A stretch of 64,000 nucleotides of DNA. It comes from Eopsaltria australis (Eukaryota > Chordata > Aves > Passeriformes > Petroicidae). Location of the stretch: assembly GCA_034509425.1 (NCBI GenBank), contig JAVTVJ010000076.1, positions 372,001 through 436,000 of the forward strand, given 5' to 3'. The translations under genes and the position numbers were made by a program. Below, piece after piece: positions 49,988-62,152 of the stretch (positions are counted from its first letter, which is position 1; every line of letters starts with the position of its first letter). The notes beneath the pieces were generated by a model. That model had not been told where the DNA came from. It saw only the letters and a list, made by a program, of their open reading frames with translations, and made no database searches.

Positions 49988-52139
49988 TATTTTTAAGAAG
50001 TAATTTTTTTAGGATGCAAATCCTCGAAGTCTAAAGTTTCCCTGTATAGTTAGGCAAGCAGGCTCTTTAAACAACAATTGCATCCACAGACTAAGACATA
50101 TGACATAAATCACCCCCCTTGATTCCTTTCTCCAGTATCTGTAAAAAAACCCAAAAACCTAGACCACTTCTTAGATATCTACCCTTTAGATAGGTAATGT
50201 GATGGCATATGAATTTCTCTGAGAATGCAAGAAGAGCTTGTAAGTACCAAAGCTGAACTGTGCACTCTTCTTCTTTTGTTGGTACTAATTTTGTACAAGT
50301 TGGAAGTGCTAGCCTAAACAGAATGTTAATGCCTGCAGAATTACACACAGATGTAATTTCATTTCCATTTACTGTGAACCCCACTTGAAATCATGATCTC
50401 TGCTTTTATCTGCTCCTGCATTAAGCTTATAAAACTGGGAAGTTTGTGTTGAGTCTGCATTAGCTATATCAAGTGCTTGCACTTAAAATAATGCTTCCAT
50501 CAGATTATGGACAAAAAGATGGGGTGAAAGAAAAATTGATGGCTCATTGTAAACTTCATAAAATAATAAAAATACCTTGGAGAAGTGCATCAACACATTT
50601 TTTTTCATGCTGTAGAAAGAGTCAGCTCTATGGTGGCAAAACAGCTAAAATAAGTAAGTCTAACTTGTTGCTGAGTAGCAGAAAGGATTAAGAGGAGTGA
50701 GAGCAGTGAATAGGGGAAACCAGAAAAGAATCCCTTATTTTGTCAAGATCTTGAAACTATAGTCAAGCAGGGGAAGCATTAGTGAACAGAATTAAGGAAC
50801 ATGGAGTGTATGAGCGGCTTAATAGGAGTCATAGGGGATTGTGTTTAAAGTTTAGTTGAAAGAGGGGAGAAAGTAGAAAGCTAATGATGAATAATGCTTT
50901 GGATGAAGTAAGTTTAAATTGATATATATATATGTCTGTGTATCTGTGCGTGAGAGAAAAACGGAACAAATATGGGAGCTAATAAGAAGGAAGAAAAAAA
51001 AACTGAAAGGAATGAAAATCAGAAAGCAGTGAAGGCTGAGTTGGAGGCAGGAGAAGTTGTGATTACAGCTGGGGGATAGTGATTCACAATGGGTAAGAAA
51101 ACGTGACTGTTCTGAACAAGAGGCGAGGAACTGGGTAGAGTAAAATAGAATTGCAATTTGGGAGTCAACCAGAGAAGAGTGACAAGGTTACTTGCTAGAT
51201 GGGTATTTTCTCCAAGAAAATGAAAGCAAGAAAAGCCAGGATAACAGTGAGGGAGGCAGAAGGAGGAAAGGGTGAGTATCCTGACAATCACTGAAGAAGA
51301 GGCTGACTAAAAATTAAGTCCTGAAGAGGATGTAAGAGGCATCTAAGAAGGAAAGAATTAGTGAATACAGCACCTTTTGTACAGGGTACAAGTAGATGAT
51401 GACTGCAGATCTTCCTAGGTGTTGACCAAAAGATGGATTTGGCTTCTTGTAGCTCTGCTAATTGTGTGTTGAGCGTAATACCTTCCCTAAAAAATGTACA
51501 GTAACTGGTGGTCGAGTGCTCCCTGGGCGTCTTTGTGGAAGGATCCACAAAGATCTATTCTTGATAAAGGATAAATTTCTTTGAAAACCACATGGTCTTT
51601 TGCTCTTTATTCTTCTCACCAAAACACTTGTATTAAGACAAGAGAATTTTAGGTTATGGTAAATTTTGATTCAAAAACTTAGCATACTGTCCGTGTTTCA
51701 TAAAGGAAGCATGGGTGAAAAGAAGGAAATGGGCTTAGTTATGCACCATAACTAAAAAATAGATACGGAGTATTTTGCATAAATAGTCCATAAAATGCAC
51801 TCACTCATATAAAGACTAGCATGAAAAACTTTCTGGTAGACTTTTTAGGACAGCTTGAAAACACAAAGTTATCACATCTGAAATCAGGAGAGGGTTTTCT
51901 GTATGTTTATATGCAGTAAGAAAGGAAACTTCTAATGATTTTGGAAAGCAGTGTCAAAAGAACATCAGCAGCTTTCCTTTGGCACTTAATAAGAAATAAC
52001 CCAAATCTGGAGTTGTCAAAGTGCTAAATGAGGATCACTCTTTAGTTTTGGTTACAAAACAGAAATTGTGAAAGGCTGTTTAAATCTAATACTTGTTATA
52101 TACCCATATGGGCTTGCTGTTTCTGAAATGTAAAATACC

Positions 52140-52235
52140 CTGGTCTGGTGGAAGATGTCTCTTTCTCTGGCAGGGGGGTTTGAAAATAGGTATCTTTGAG
52201 GTCCCTTCCAATCCACACCATTCTCTGATTCTATG
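52140..52235 (+). mobile_element. CR1 3' tail fragment (short)
   Basis: CTGGTCTGGTGGAAGATGTC, TCTGGCAGGGGGGTTTGAAA, GAGGTCCCTTCCAATCCACA, CCATTCTCTGATTCTATGG. Same subfamily as the copy at 18425. Confidence 0.9.
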
Positions 52236-53484
52236 GCCATCTTAAGTAGACAGCCAACTGGAAATTTTGAAAGGACATATATATCCTGGGGTTACTTGGA
52301 CAACAAGAATTTGGCAATCTTGTATTCTGCTGAGGTTTGGGTGATGAGACAACTGGTGAAACCATATAGCCAAAGGAATAAAATTTGCATGTTGAATGAA
52401 AATCAATGTCAGGGTAGTTATCTTCTATGCATATGATAACAGAAGTAGAAGCAGCAGTCTGCTTTCTTCTAGTTCTCTGAAAAACAATACCCGATTAAAT
52501 ATTATTAAAATGAGTTTTGCTTGTAATAAAAATCTACAGATGTAATTTTTAGGCAAAACAATCTCTTCTTGAAAATAAGACTTAGCATAACAGACGGCTC
52601 TAACAAAAATTTTTATTAGAAAGGATAGGTGCAGGGGTTTTGAAATATTGCAGTTGTATAAATTGTACATGTTTTGATTCTGTTGATGCTGCTATCAAAA
52701 TACAGTTCATATTAAAATTCATATGATGAAATATATATCTTATTGAGTGGATGCAGTTGTAGTAGGGTGGAAGTATAGCAAGAAAGAATTATGCAGTGTT
52801 TACTTTTCGAGAGTAAACACGTCTATCAAATCAAATAATTGCAGAAGTAGAATAAAAGAGTAGCAAATTACTATTATTACTATGAGAAGATAATATCTTA
52901 AAAAGTGTTAATAAAGTGGCAGAGTATGTGGCAGAAAATGAAAAACCCAATAGCATGTTTCTCTCAAGGATTTTACAAATCTAGGATAATCTGTAGCACT
53001 GATTTTCTGTAATGGACTACTTCAGCTGCTTATGTCACCCTTAAACTGCAGTAAAGGAGAGAAACTTGCTGGAAGTAAGTCTTCATATAAAGGAACAAAC
53101 AAATCTGAGTTTGTCAGGTCCTTACATTGGCATTCTACGTGTTGGCCTTTATTTCAGATTTTTCACAAAATTGTGTATAAAGACCTCTATTTACCTGTTC
53201 CTTATTTCTCACTCTCCTGAAAGTAAGTGTCACTGAAGATGAGTAGTGCTTTCTTCTTAGAAAGATAAATGAACTCTAATAGCAATGAGAATTTTGCCAG
53301 GAAATCTCTCTTGAATGGTGGGGTCTAGATAGTTACCCTACATTACATCTCTCTCTTTCTTAAAGACAGTCTCCTCTCAAATCTTTTGGAGAGTCCTCTA
53401 GAAGAACAGGTGTAGCCCTAAATGAAAGGCAGCTGTTACCTTGCCTTTGCAAGGAGTTTTTTTTCAACATCGGCTGAATTAAAT

Positions 53485-53523
53485 ATAATATAAATACAAT
53501 ATAAATACAATATAAATATAATT
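53485..53523. repeat. Short AT-rich tandem repeat
   Basis: About three copies of an ATAAATACAAT-like unit with small changes. Confidence 0.75.
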
Positions 53524-55179
53524 AAATTATGGTAACTTATTCTAGAAGAGCCATGCATTCATCACGGTCTGGATCACGAACATATGTAAGGTCAAAAGGC
53601 TGAGAACCTTCTTGCATTTCAAGTGTATGTTGGCCATGCGACACAGGCCCTCAAAATTATCGAAAGATTTCATGCGCATCTGGTCCCATGTAGCACTTGT
53701 ACATTTTGTCCTGTTCTGTAGTATCTTTTTTCTTCTGCCAGAAATACAAGTTCCTGGATGAAACATGTGTTGATTCCAGCCCCTGTGCCCTGAAGAAGGG
53801 ATGCAGTTGGTTGTGTCCTCCCATGGACCTCATCCTGTGCACGCCTTACCCACTCCTGCTGCAGTCCTCTGGCCCCTTACTGACACAGGGCTGTTGAGCA
53901 TCTTTCTTAGAAGAATGAACATCAGTGTCCCAAATCAGAGATGGAAGCCAAGAGCAGTGTTTCTTGGCTTTTGGAGAAGGGGAAAGATTGAATTGTTCCT
54001 TGTGGATATCCTGAGTGGTTGGGCTTGTGGGAGCAGGTGCTGGATATCATGCCGGCCATGTGCTGCCAGTTACAGGTGCAGACAAGCCCAAAAAAGCAAT
54101 CGGAAAAGCTGCTAAACCGGAGATCCGGCCTTTCAGTGGTGCATAATTATGAAAGACATATAGCACCCCTTAAGCACAAATTTGTCACCAGTTTATAGCC
54201 AGGAGAAATGCAGAGAAAACAGATTTAAGGCAAGTGCTCACCAAACTTCACACATCCTTTTTAGACTCTGTACATAGTGAAAGGAAGCCTCCAGGCACAA
54301 TTCATCTCACCTACCTGAGATTTCTAGCAGAGGATGAAATGAATTAAGACTTTCACGTGTCTGTTTTTTTCTCACTTGAGTTGGATGACTACCTCACATT
54401 TCAGCATTACAAATGTAAATTTTACTTGAGATTAAAGGTATCTGTCATAACCAGCTTGCACTACTGGAAGCTGAGAAAGAATTTTCCCAAACAACTGGGG
54501 AATGCCAATGATTTCTTTCTGGAGAAGAGAAAACTATATGAAAATATTTGCAATTTTTCATAGCTATCTAAAATCATGCAGGCTGTAGTAAATTTTGCTT
54601 TGTGTTCTTGCTGCAATCGCATATGAAAGCAGGATTAGAAAATTCATGTAAAGAGAGACACAGGAATAGTTGCCATTGCTTGCAAGAAATGGAAGTTACA
54701 GGTTCAGACAGCTTGTTTAGGTGCTTTGACAGGCCAGAGACTGTCAAGTTAAAATGTACAAAAACAGAGGGTATGTCCATATGCTGCTAAATGAGAGCAT
54801 CAACAAGCCAGTTCCAGTGCTGGAGCCATGATTCTCTTCCTGCTTCACTGTTGGCTCACTCCTTGGCTATTTGCTTCCAGCAGGCTCCAGACAGAAACAG
54901 CCCTAAGCACTGAGACTTGGCTGAAAACTGACTATAATTTAGCAGTGTAGGTGCAGCCAGAGATTCTAAATATGAAGTATATGCTAGCAATGAGTGGTAC
55001 TGCATACAGCCTCATTACACCTGCCTCAGGTGGGTACCGTGTCTTATGAGATCCTTTACGAAATTAACTGCATTGGTTTGCTGAGCAACCAGCAAAACAA
55101 ACAGGGCAGTGAACGGCATATGCAGACATGTATGTTTAAATAACAAAAGGAGCTGGATCAAGATCAGCTTTTTAATTCA

Positions 55180-55480
55180 TATCACCCCTGCTGCTGTGGA
55201 GCCTGATAATGGATCTCTGCTGCAATTAATTTCGATTTGAATTGAAGGCATTTTCAGAATTGCCACTGTGGATGATAATAGAAGCCCCTCCGATGGTCAT
55301 AAGCAAGATATCGTTTGTGTGCAAATACAGATTGAGTATTCAGCTTGTGTTTTCTCCTTTCATCTTTCCACAGAGGTTGCTCACTTCTCATATCCCTCTT
55401 TTTCCCATTTTGCCGCACTAATGAGTTTTTAATGCAAGGGAAAAGCGATTATAAGCAGTGAAGCAAAGACAGCTTTATAG
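55180..55480. other. CpG-retaining unique stretch, possible conserved noncoding element
   Basis: Several CpGs survive in a CpG-poor intron (TTCGATTT, TCCGATGG, ATCGTTTG, GCCGCAC, AGCGATT). The stretch has balanced composition, no repeat signature, and homeodomain-type TAAT/ATTA cores, as in GCAATTAATTTCGATTTGAA. No reading frame of note. Function is inferred only. Confidence 0.3.
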
Positions 55481-57294
55481 AGCAAGACTGAGGAATTGAA
55501 GACATAGATCACAGCTATCCACCAACCTAAGATGAAAGAGAAGTTCATGAAAACAGAGACATATAGAAGCTTTGATTTCATTATCATTAGACAAGAAAGG
55601 ACAGAAAATGGAATAGCTATAAAGATGTTAATACCTAGTAAGTTGCCTATATTAATAAAAGAGTCTATGCAGAAAACATTGAAGTGGTAACATAGGACAG
55701 GAAAACATCCTGTAGTAAAATTTTTTGTTCACCTCTGATTCTAGTGCAGCGTGATGTGATTACCCAGTAATAATAAACTAAAAACCCCAAATATTGTGGA
55801 CATATTGAATATTCTATTCATTGATGCTGTGTTTTCATGCAATTGTTAAGCGTGAGCTGTTTGTTTAGACTTTCCTCTATTCTTCCTTTTCAACACAGAT
55901 TCTGGGGGTTGTATTTCTATTACTGATTTCATGGTTTATCAGATCTTGAATTGTAAACAAATTAAATAGTTGGTGGATTTTACAGGAAGCTTTTGTTTGG
56001 CAGATACATGAACCTTGTTATAATATTCACAAGAGAAGTGCCTAATTACATTTGAAAGGTGCTTGACTAGATAAAGAATGATTTATGTACAGTGTTTAAT
56101 GATTGCAGTTAGGAATCTAACACAGAAAATTAGCAGTTGGGAGTGGGGAGGAGTGATAAATGTTCTCGTTCTGAGAAATAACAAATTTGTTCCTCCAAGA
56201 TTAAATCAATCCCAATGCTTTCCTTCAGTTTAGGTCTTGAAAAATATGTTTTTTTCATTAATTTTAAATTAAGTAAAACACTAAAGCAAAGCTATTTTCC
56301 AGGGCATATCACATCATTACAAAAACTAAACTAGCATGATTATTTTTTTTTTGATTAATCAATACTTTCTGCCCAAGTCAAAAAATTGCTGACTAGTTGT
56401 ATAGAAGTGATGCTTTGAAATTCTTCTGGGATTTTAATGATAGAAATATTTTCATTGCTCTGCAGTTTACTTCCAATATAGTGAGCCTTTGTAACTTTCT
56501 CAGACGGTCTACTCTACCCCTGTAAGAAATGAAAAAAGGGAAGAAAGGTATGTTAAGTGAGTTGCCTGGAGGGACTAAAAAAATCCGTGTCAGACTGGAA
56601 CAAGGTTTTGGAATACTGCTTAAATCAGTGTCCTGTCTTCAGCTGATAGATTTCTTGTCCAGCACAATCCATTTTGGCGCTCTACATTTTGTAGCTTAAT
56701 TTATTTTGACACTGGGACTCAGCGTAGGAATTACATTAACATTCTGTGCCTTTTTGCCATTCAGCTGTCTTTTGCAAAGGTCCTCTGTCATGTTCTTGCC
56801 CTAGGTTAATATAGTAAACAAGATGTATTTCAGTGTATGTATCACTGAGTGATTTTTACATAAGTACTGTGCAATTCCTGTCTGGTTTTGTATTGCAGTG
56901 TAAATTGAGCTTTTAAGATAATACACAAATAATTTTTCTTCCATTGTGAGAATATTAGAAGCAGATCTTCTGTTTTGACTTGAAACCTGTTACTTTGGAA
57001 ACGATTTAAACATTGGCACAAAGTCCACAAACATGCTTTATCAAATATCAGTCATATTACGTTAGTGATTTATACAGCCATTACATACTGAACTTCTACT
57101 GTTTCCAAATTTGTAGGCTTTATTACACACCCCCAAGACAAAGAGAAGTTAAGTAGTCTATACTTTACAACTCCTCAGCTATATGTTGAAAAATGTGCTG
57201 CAATAAACCAATGATACTGGAACAGCTGTACACTACACCTGTGAAGTTACCTTCCATGTGGATTTAAGGAATTTTATGATTTTATTTTCTCTAG

Positions 57295-57345
57295 GTCAAT
57301 GGAACAGAAATTGAATATGAATTTGAAGAAATTACTTTGGAGAGG
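57295..57345 (+). CDS. DLG2: DLG2 internal coding exon (exon C, 17 codons, leads into PDZ1)
   Basis: Seen: an acceptor TTTTATTTTCTCTAG ending at 57294, then 17 codons reading VNGTEIEYEFEEITLER, then a GTGAGT donor at 57346. Phase 0 at both ends. Known: the EEITLER motif is the first beta strand of MAGUK PDZ1; the IEYEF variant is DLG2-specific compared with the GEMEYEE-like form in DLG1 and DLG4. The following exon should start with the GNSGLGFS carboxylate-binding loop of PDZ1, but it lies beyond the window. It directly continues exon B, 23 kb upstream. Confidence 0.97.
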
Positions 57346-59715
57346 GTGAGTATAATTTATTCTCTCTTATAGGAAAAAATAATCTGTAATAAAAAGAATG
57401 CAATTAATTATGAGATTAAAAGTGGATAAGAATAAAATTGTTTATATTTTGAATAAAGGTGTCCACTGTTTATTCTAAACTATAAAAATGCAAGTGATAA
57501 AACAGATAAGTCTTTCATGCTATTGAGAAGTTTCAGGTTTAGCTACTTGCATTCAAAATGCTTTTCTTCCCCATAATTCTGTCACTGCTCAGTTGGCTGT
57601 TTGGTTATTGTGAAGCGCCTCTATGAGTTGGTAACTCCATTTTTAACTTGTCAGCTGGAATTGTGGAATGTTTTCTCTTCAAAAATCTTCGGTTTTCTTG
57701 CATATGTGCATGGTAGAGAACGTGTAGTGTTGTACTATAAAAGGAACATTTCTAAAGGGTTTTGGATGTTCATGTGTCTGCATAAAAGCTGTAGACCATA
57801 TCTATGTGTAAAAGATGTTTATTCACAGGCTGAATTACCTGAGCTGTAATCAGGGCTTGCAGTGAAGGCTTTGTTGGTAATGTGGTTAGATAGTAGCACC
57901 TAAACCTAAGAGATATGTGCTGTCCATGTCTCCCTGGATTTGGTGGTTTTTCCTTGGCTTTGTGGTTACATAGCTGTTGTCCTTACAGTGCTGACTTGAC
58001 AAGATCAAGGCCTAATGGGCCATGTCGGGTGTGAGAAAGTCTAAGCTTTGTAATATGTCATAATGCTTATAAAGAGTTCTAATGGATGCAAGAATGTCCT
58101 TGCTGAATTCCTTCAGTGTTCTACCAGCATCTTGGGAATATGAAGTTTTTCCATCTTGAAGCACAGTTTGGCTTCTTCCTACATAAAATGATTGAATGGA
58201 AGGCCAGATTTATCAAGATGTGGCTGATGCCATGTGAACAAATGCCTGTAGGTAGCAAATTACCATTAAATTAGATACTTAAATTATATAATTCACTGCA
58301 CTTTTTCTGAATGTTTTATTTCTAATTGTCCGGGATAATGAATTCCATAACCATTCAACTTAAAGGGATACAAGTTTACGTTCTCATTGATTTGCTCTCT
58401 CAGGCAAATTATGGGAGAGCAATAGATCTTTTTACCATAGCCATCTTCATAGCAGATCACATACAAGGTTATAGGCACTTTTCATCTACTGTCTCCCAAC
58501 TTACTCGCGCATCACTAGTTATTCATTGGACTAGAGTTTCCAAAGGTCACTGAGCAGAAAACAGAACACATGCCTCCTGGGTGATATTTTGAAAAGCACT
58601 TTATTTTTAACAGATGTGTAAGTTACCAATGTACATTCTGCAGAACGAATGTGATTTGCATCTCCTGTACCTGTCAGATGTGGATAATTGGTTATTCATA
58701 GTGCAGCGTAATACCAGTTAAAGGCTGAACAACAGTAGCAAAAGGAGATACAGATCTTAATGGACAATATTTCAGTTTATTTCTTGATGATGCTGGATCT
58801 GTGACTTCTGATTACTACTGCTTGAAATGCTCTGTCACATGTATCAGTGTTTTTTGTCTCAAAGGCAGGGTACTGTGTCTGCTGGTTTTGTGTGAGATAT
58901 GAAACACAAGTGATTGCCTTTAAATAGCTGTCATTTATGTCAGACTAAAAGCATTTTCAGAAAAAAATACATTCTCCATGTTGATTGCCCATTTTCTTCC
59001 ACAAAACTGCTTTTAGAAATTAGAGGGAAATCATCTCTCTGTATTTAATGGCAAAGCTGCAAAATACATTAAGATTGCTGCTGTTGAGAGAGAAAAACGT
59101 AGTTTGCCTGTATCAAATAGCTGGTAATAAACTTTACATTTTAGTGCAGTTATTCAAGTCACAGAATTCTGCATCCCCAAAACAATTAAAGATTTTCTTC
59201 ATGAAATTTATACACATTTTTAAATGGTCAGCATAATTGAAAGGATTTTAAGATGTTAAAAAAAAAATAAGGTTGAGGGTTTATTAGGGCAAAAGTAGTC
59301 CTACCTGCCTTTTTTTTTAATAACAGAATGAAAGGGAAGATGTTAAGGGACTGATTACTTCAGACCACTTCCCAGTCTCTATAGACACCATTTATTTAAT
59401 TAGCAGGAGATCACCTTCTTCCATAGGTGACATGGATTTGTGGGACCTATTCCTGAAGAGAGTTACTGACTTTGGTATGAACCTTGCCCCAGGGTGAAGA
59501 GATGTCTCCATCTCTTGGGGTAAAATAAGACTACTCTGTGCATGTTGGCAAGAAGTTTCCAGTGTGGAGCTGGGGAGCAGATCAGCAGGGTCCCAGAAAC
59601 GCCAAGGGCAAACTGTGCTAATGGTCTGGTGGGAAGGACAGTGCAGGGATTGATGAGCATCGCCAACCTAGAAGTTGACTGCAAGGTTACAGGGGGCTTT
59701 TGAAGAAATCTTTTT

Positions 59716-59733
59716 AAAAAAAAAAAAAAAAAA
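59716..59733. repeat. A18 mononucleotide run
   Basis: Eighteen uninterrupted A residues directly after a T5 run. I see no retroposed gene upstream that would make it a processed-pseudogene tail. Confidence 0.8.
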
Positions 59734-61562
59734 TTGCTCTTTGAAATAATGTTATTCAGTAGTTTCTGTTTAAAATGTTGTGCCCTAGTTTGCAGTTAAA
59801 AAATACTTGGGGATTTGAGATTAAAAGGCTTCAGTGAGACTTGACATAGATGATTAATTTGAGGCAGATCTACCTTAAATCTGTGATCAGTGCTGTTCCA
59901 GGAGTTAAAGAAGTTGTAAGTACACCCCTGCCAGCCCTCTCTTTAGTGGATGCTCTTATCCTTTTACTCTTCAGTTGTGCCAGTCACTTATCAGGTACCT
60001 TCACCAATCTCTGAGCTCACTGTTAAATCATTTAGAGCTCTCATAAGAACACACTTGAATAATAACAGTTACAGAGTTAAGAGAAATCAAACAAATTCTC
60101 TTATGTGGGAAAAAAAAAAGAAGACAGTTTAAATTCCTTGACATACTTCAGAGAATATGTGAGATTCTCTGCTAACTTACCAGCATGAAATATAGATCCA
60201 GGTGTCGACTAAAACTTTGTGATTCATAAAAAAACTACAGTGTCCAAATGCACACTCAGACAAAATTCTTAAAAATAAAATTTTACCTTGCTCTAGCTCG
60301 AATATTAAATACATTTTGAAAAGGAAACTCTACATAAAATAATTAATATTAGTGCAGTGATGTTAGTCTTCTGTTACTGAAGGACTTGAAAAAACCACAC
60401 CCAGCACTATGAATGAAGAGACTGATTTGCATTCTCAGTGGTCAGTGTAAGAAATAATCAAATAGTTTCTGGTACAAAGCCTAACCAATTTTCCTGAGCT
60501 GGAGGAAAGTTTTAATTGATTGATTCCTTGGTACGAGGGTGGTGCGTGGAGACCTGCTGCAGAGAGGATTTTAATAGAGGTTGGAATATCAGGCAATATA
60601 AGTACCCTGAAGAAAAGTAAAGAAAGACAGTGGGTCGTTTAATGATTCATATTGGATTCATACCGAGTTCAGCATCTGAGTTCAGATCTCAGAACCTTTT
60701 TACTCATCTAACCTTGCCTGCTTTTTAGATGTTAGACAAAAAGAGGACAATTATGATTAGTAAAGCTGTTTTCAATAGATTCTTTTCATGTTCAGTACGT
60801 ATTTTCATTCTGTATGTCTATAAAAGGAGAATGATATTAGTTTTTGTGGAATAGACTGTTTGGAAAAATGAAATTCTATCAACACTGGAATTAAAGACAT
60901 CTAGTTCCCAGTGCATTTGCATCCTGAGATTGACTGGCCTTGGTATTTGAGCAGGTCAAGCTCTGACTGAGAATTTTCCCAAGGCTGAGAGATGGATGAA
61001 ATGTCTATTTCTTTTTCTTTTATACTCCTGTGAATTTTCTGGCCTGTCATAACAATTCAGGTTACACTGTAGAATGTCCCTGTTTTTTAGTGAACCGTAT
61101 AGTTTTACAAAGTTTTTAGGAACCTGTTGTTTTGTTTCCTTCTCACTTTTTCAGATTTAATTGCAATTGCCTATTGTCTCACTACAGCTGAGGGGGAGAT
61201 ACGTATGAATGCTCACATAGCATAATTATTTTCTTAGAAAATCAAGTTAAATATATTCATAGAATCATATTCCAAAAGAGTAAATTCTCAATGATGATTT
61301 ATCATCTTGTACTGTGCTGTGTTAACTCTGATAAATTTAATTTTATATCCACCACAGGCACTGTTCAATGGAGAGACTAAAAAATCTACTCTGTCTGTTC
61401 TTTCCTTTGACTTGCTAGTTCAGTGACATCAAGCACCAGCATGAGAAGATATAATTTTTCTACTTGGAGATTTTAATTCTCTAGAAGGCTGGGTTTCTAC
61501 TTTTCACCAAATTGAAGGACTTATTCAAATGTTAACTAGAAAGGCTAATACTAGTCATCAGT

Positions 61563-61691
61563 GACCTTAGATTAGCTCAGCTGGTTAGAATGTGGTTCTG
61601 AAAACACCAACACCAAAGGCTGTGCGCTCAATCCCTGTATGGGCCATTCACCTTGTGGGTCCCTTCCAACTCAGAGTATTCTGCAAAACTG
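61563..61691 (+). mobile_element. TguSINE1-like tRNA-Ile-derived SINE with CR1 tail
   Basis: The head resembles tRNA-Ile: A-box TAGCTCAGCTGG (61573-61584), B-box-like GCGCTCAATCC (61624-61634), then CTGTATGGGCCA as the 3' half of the acceptor arm. After a short link the tail reads CTTGTGGGTCCCTTCCAACT then CAGAGTATTCTGCAAAACTG, a decayed CR1 3' end. A six-base duplication (ACACCA) lengthens the anticodon-variable region. TguSINE1 from zebra finch has this architecture and is known from passerines. It has no transcription role here and is not a working tRNA gene. Confidence 0.85.
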
Positions 61692-61926
61692 TGGCTTAAA
61701 GGCCAAAATTTAAAAATCCTGAGGAAGCAATGGAAAAAGAAATCCTTGTACATTTCAGGAAAGAATTTATTACAGGCCTCAGCTTTCAATTACATTGATA
61801 CTTGTAAACCTAAGAAATGATCACTGCTGTGTTATTAATCATTCTTTTTTCATTTCCCATGTGAAAGTGCGAAATTCTAATTTCCCATGGGAAAGTGGGC
61901 TTAGCTTTCTAAGCCTGTTTTCACAG

Positions 61927-62152
61927 GAGAGGTGCTCCAGCCCCTAATCACCTTTTTGGTCTCTTCTGCATTCAACAGATCCACATCCTTCTTTTATTGG
62001 GGTCCCAGAGCTGGACGCAGCAGTCCAGGTGGGGGCTCACCAGAGCAGAGTAGAGGGGCACAATCCCCTCCCTTGATCTGTTGGCCATGCTGCTTTGGAT
62101 GCAGTCCAGGACACACTCAGGACACATCCAGCTTCTCACCAATCGAGCTCAC
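61927..62152 (-). mobile_element. CR1 LINE ORF2 fragment (no 3' tail)
   Basis: The + strand reads GAGGTGCTCCAGCCCCTAAT, CAGATCCACATCCTTCTTTT, GGGGTCCCAGAGCTGGACGC, AGCAGTCCAGGTGGGGGCTC, ACCAGAGCAGAGTAGAGGGG, then GCTGCTTTGGATGCAGTCCA. This is the reverse complement of the CR1 ORF2 region before its C-terminus, the same region that is deleted in the copy at 13472. The last 40 bases are degraded. Confidence 0.9.

Larger units (their letters stand above)
34282..57294 (+). other. DLG2: DLG2 intron between exon B and exon C (23,013 bases)
   Basis: Bounded by a GTAAGT donor and a TTTTCTCTAG acceptor. It holds two inverted ERVL-type LTRs, four short CR1 pieces, an (AT)n microsatellite, an unclassified GC-richer block (46300-47460), a cryptic-exon candidate (38632-38733) and a CpG-retaining stretch near 55.2 kb. 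The rest (34282-36360, 36862-38630, 41389-43543, 43664-46296, 47461-52139, 52236-55180, 55480-57294) is AT-rich with no supportable feature. Confidence 0.9.

Noticed and set aside
59716..59733. Poly-A tail of a processed pseudogene
   Set aside because: No coding resemblance to a known mRNA precedes it and there is no AATAAA at the usual spacing.
61563..61640. Functional tRNA-Ile gene
   Set aside because: The acceptor stem is broken, the anticodon arm is changed and lengthened, and a CR1 tail follows. It is a SINE head.
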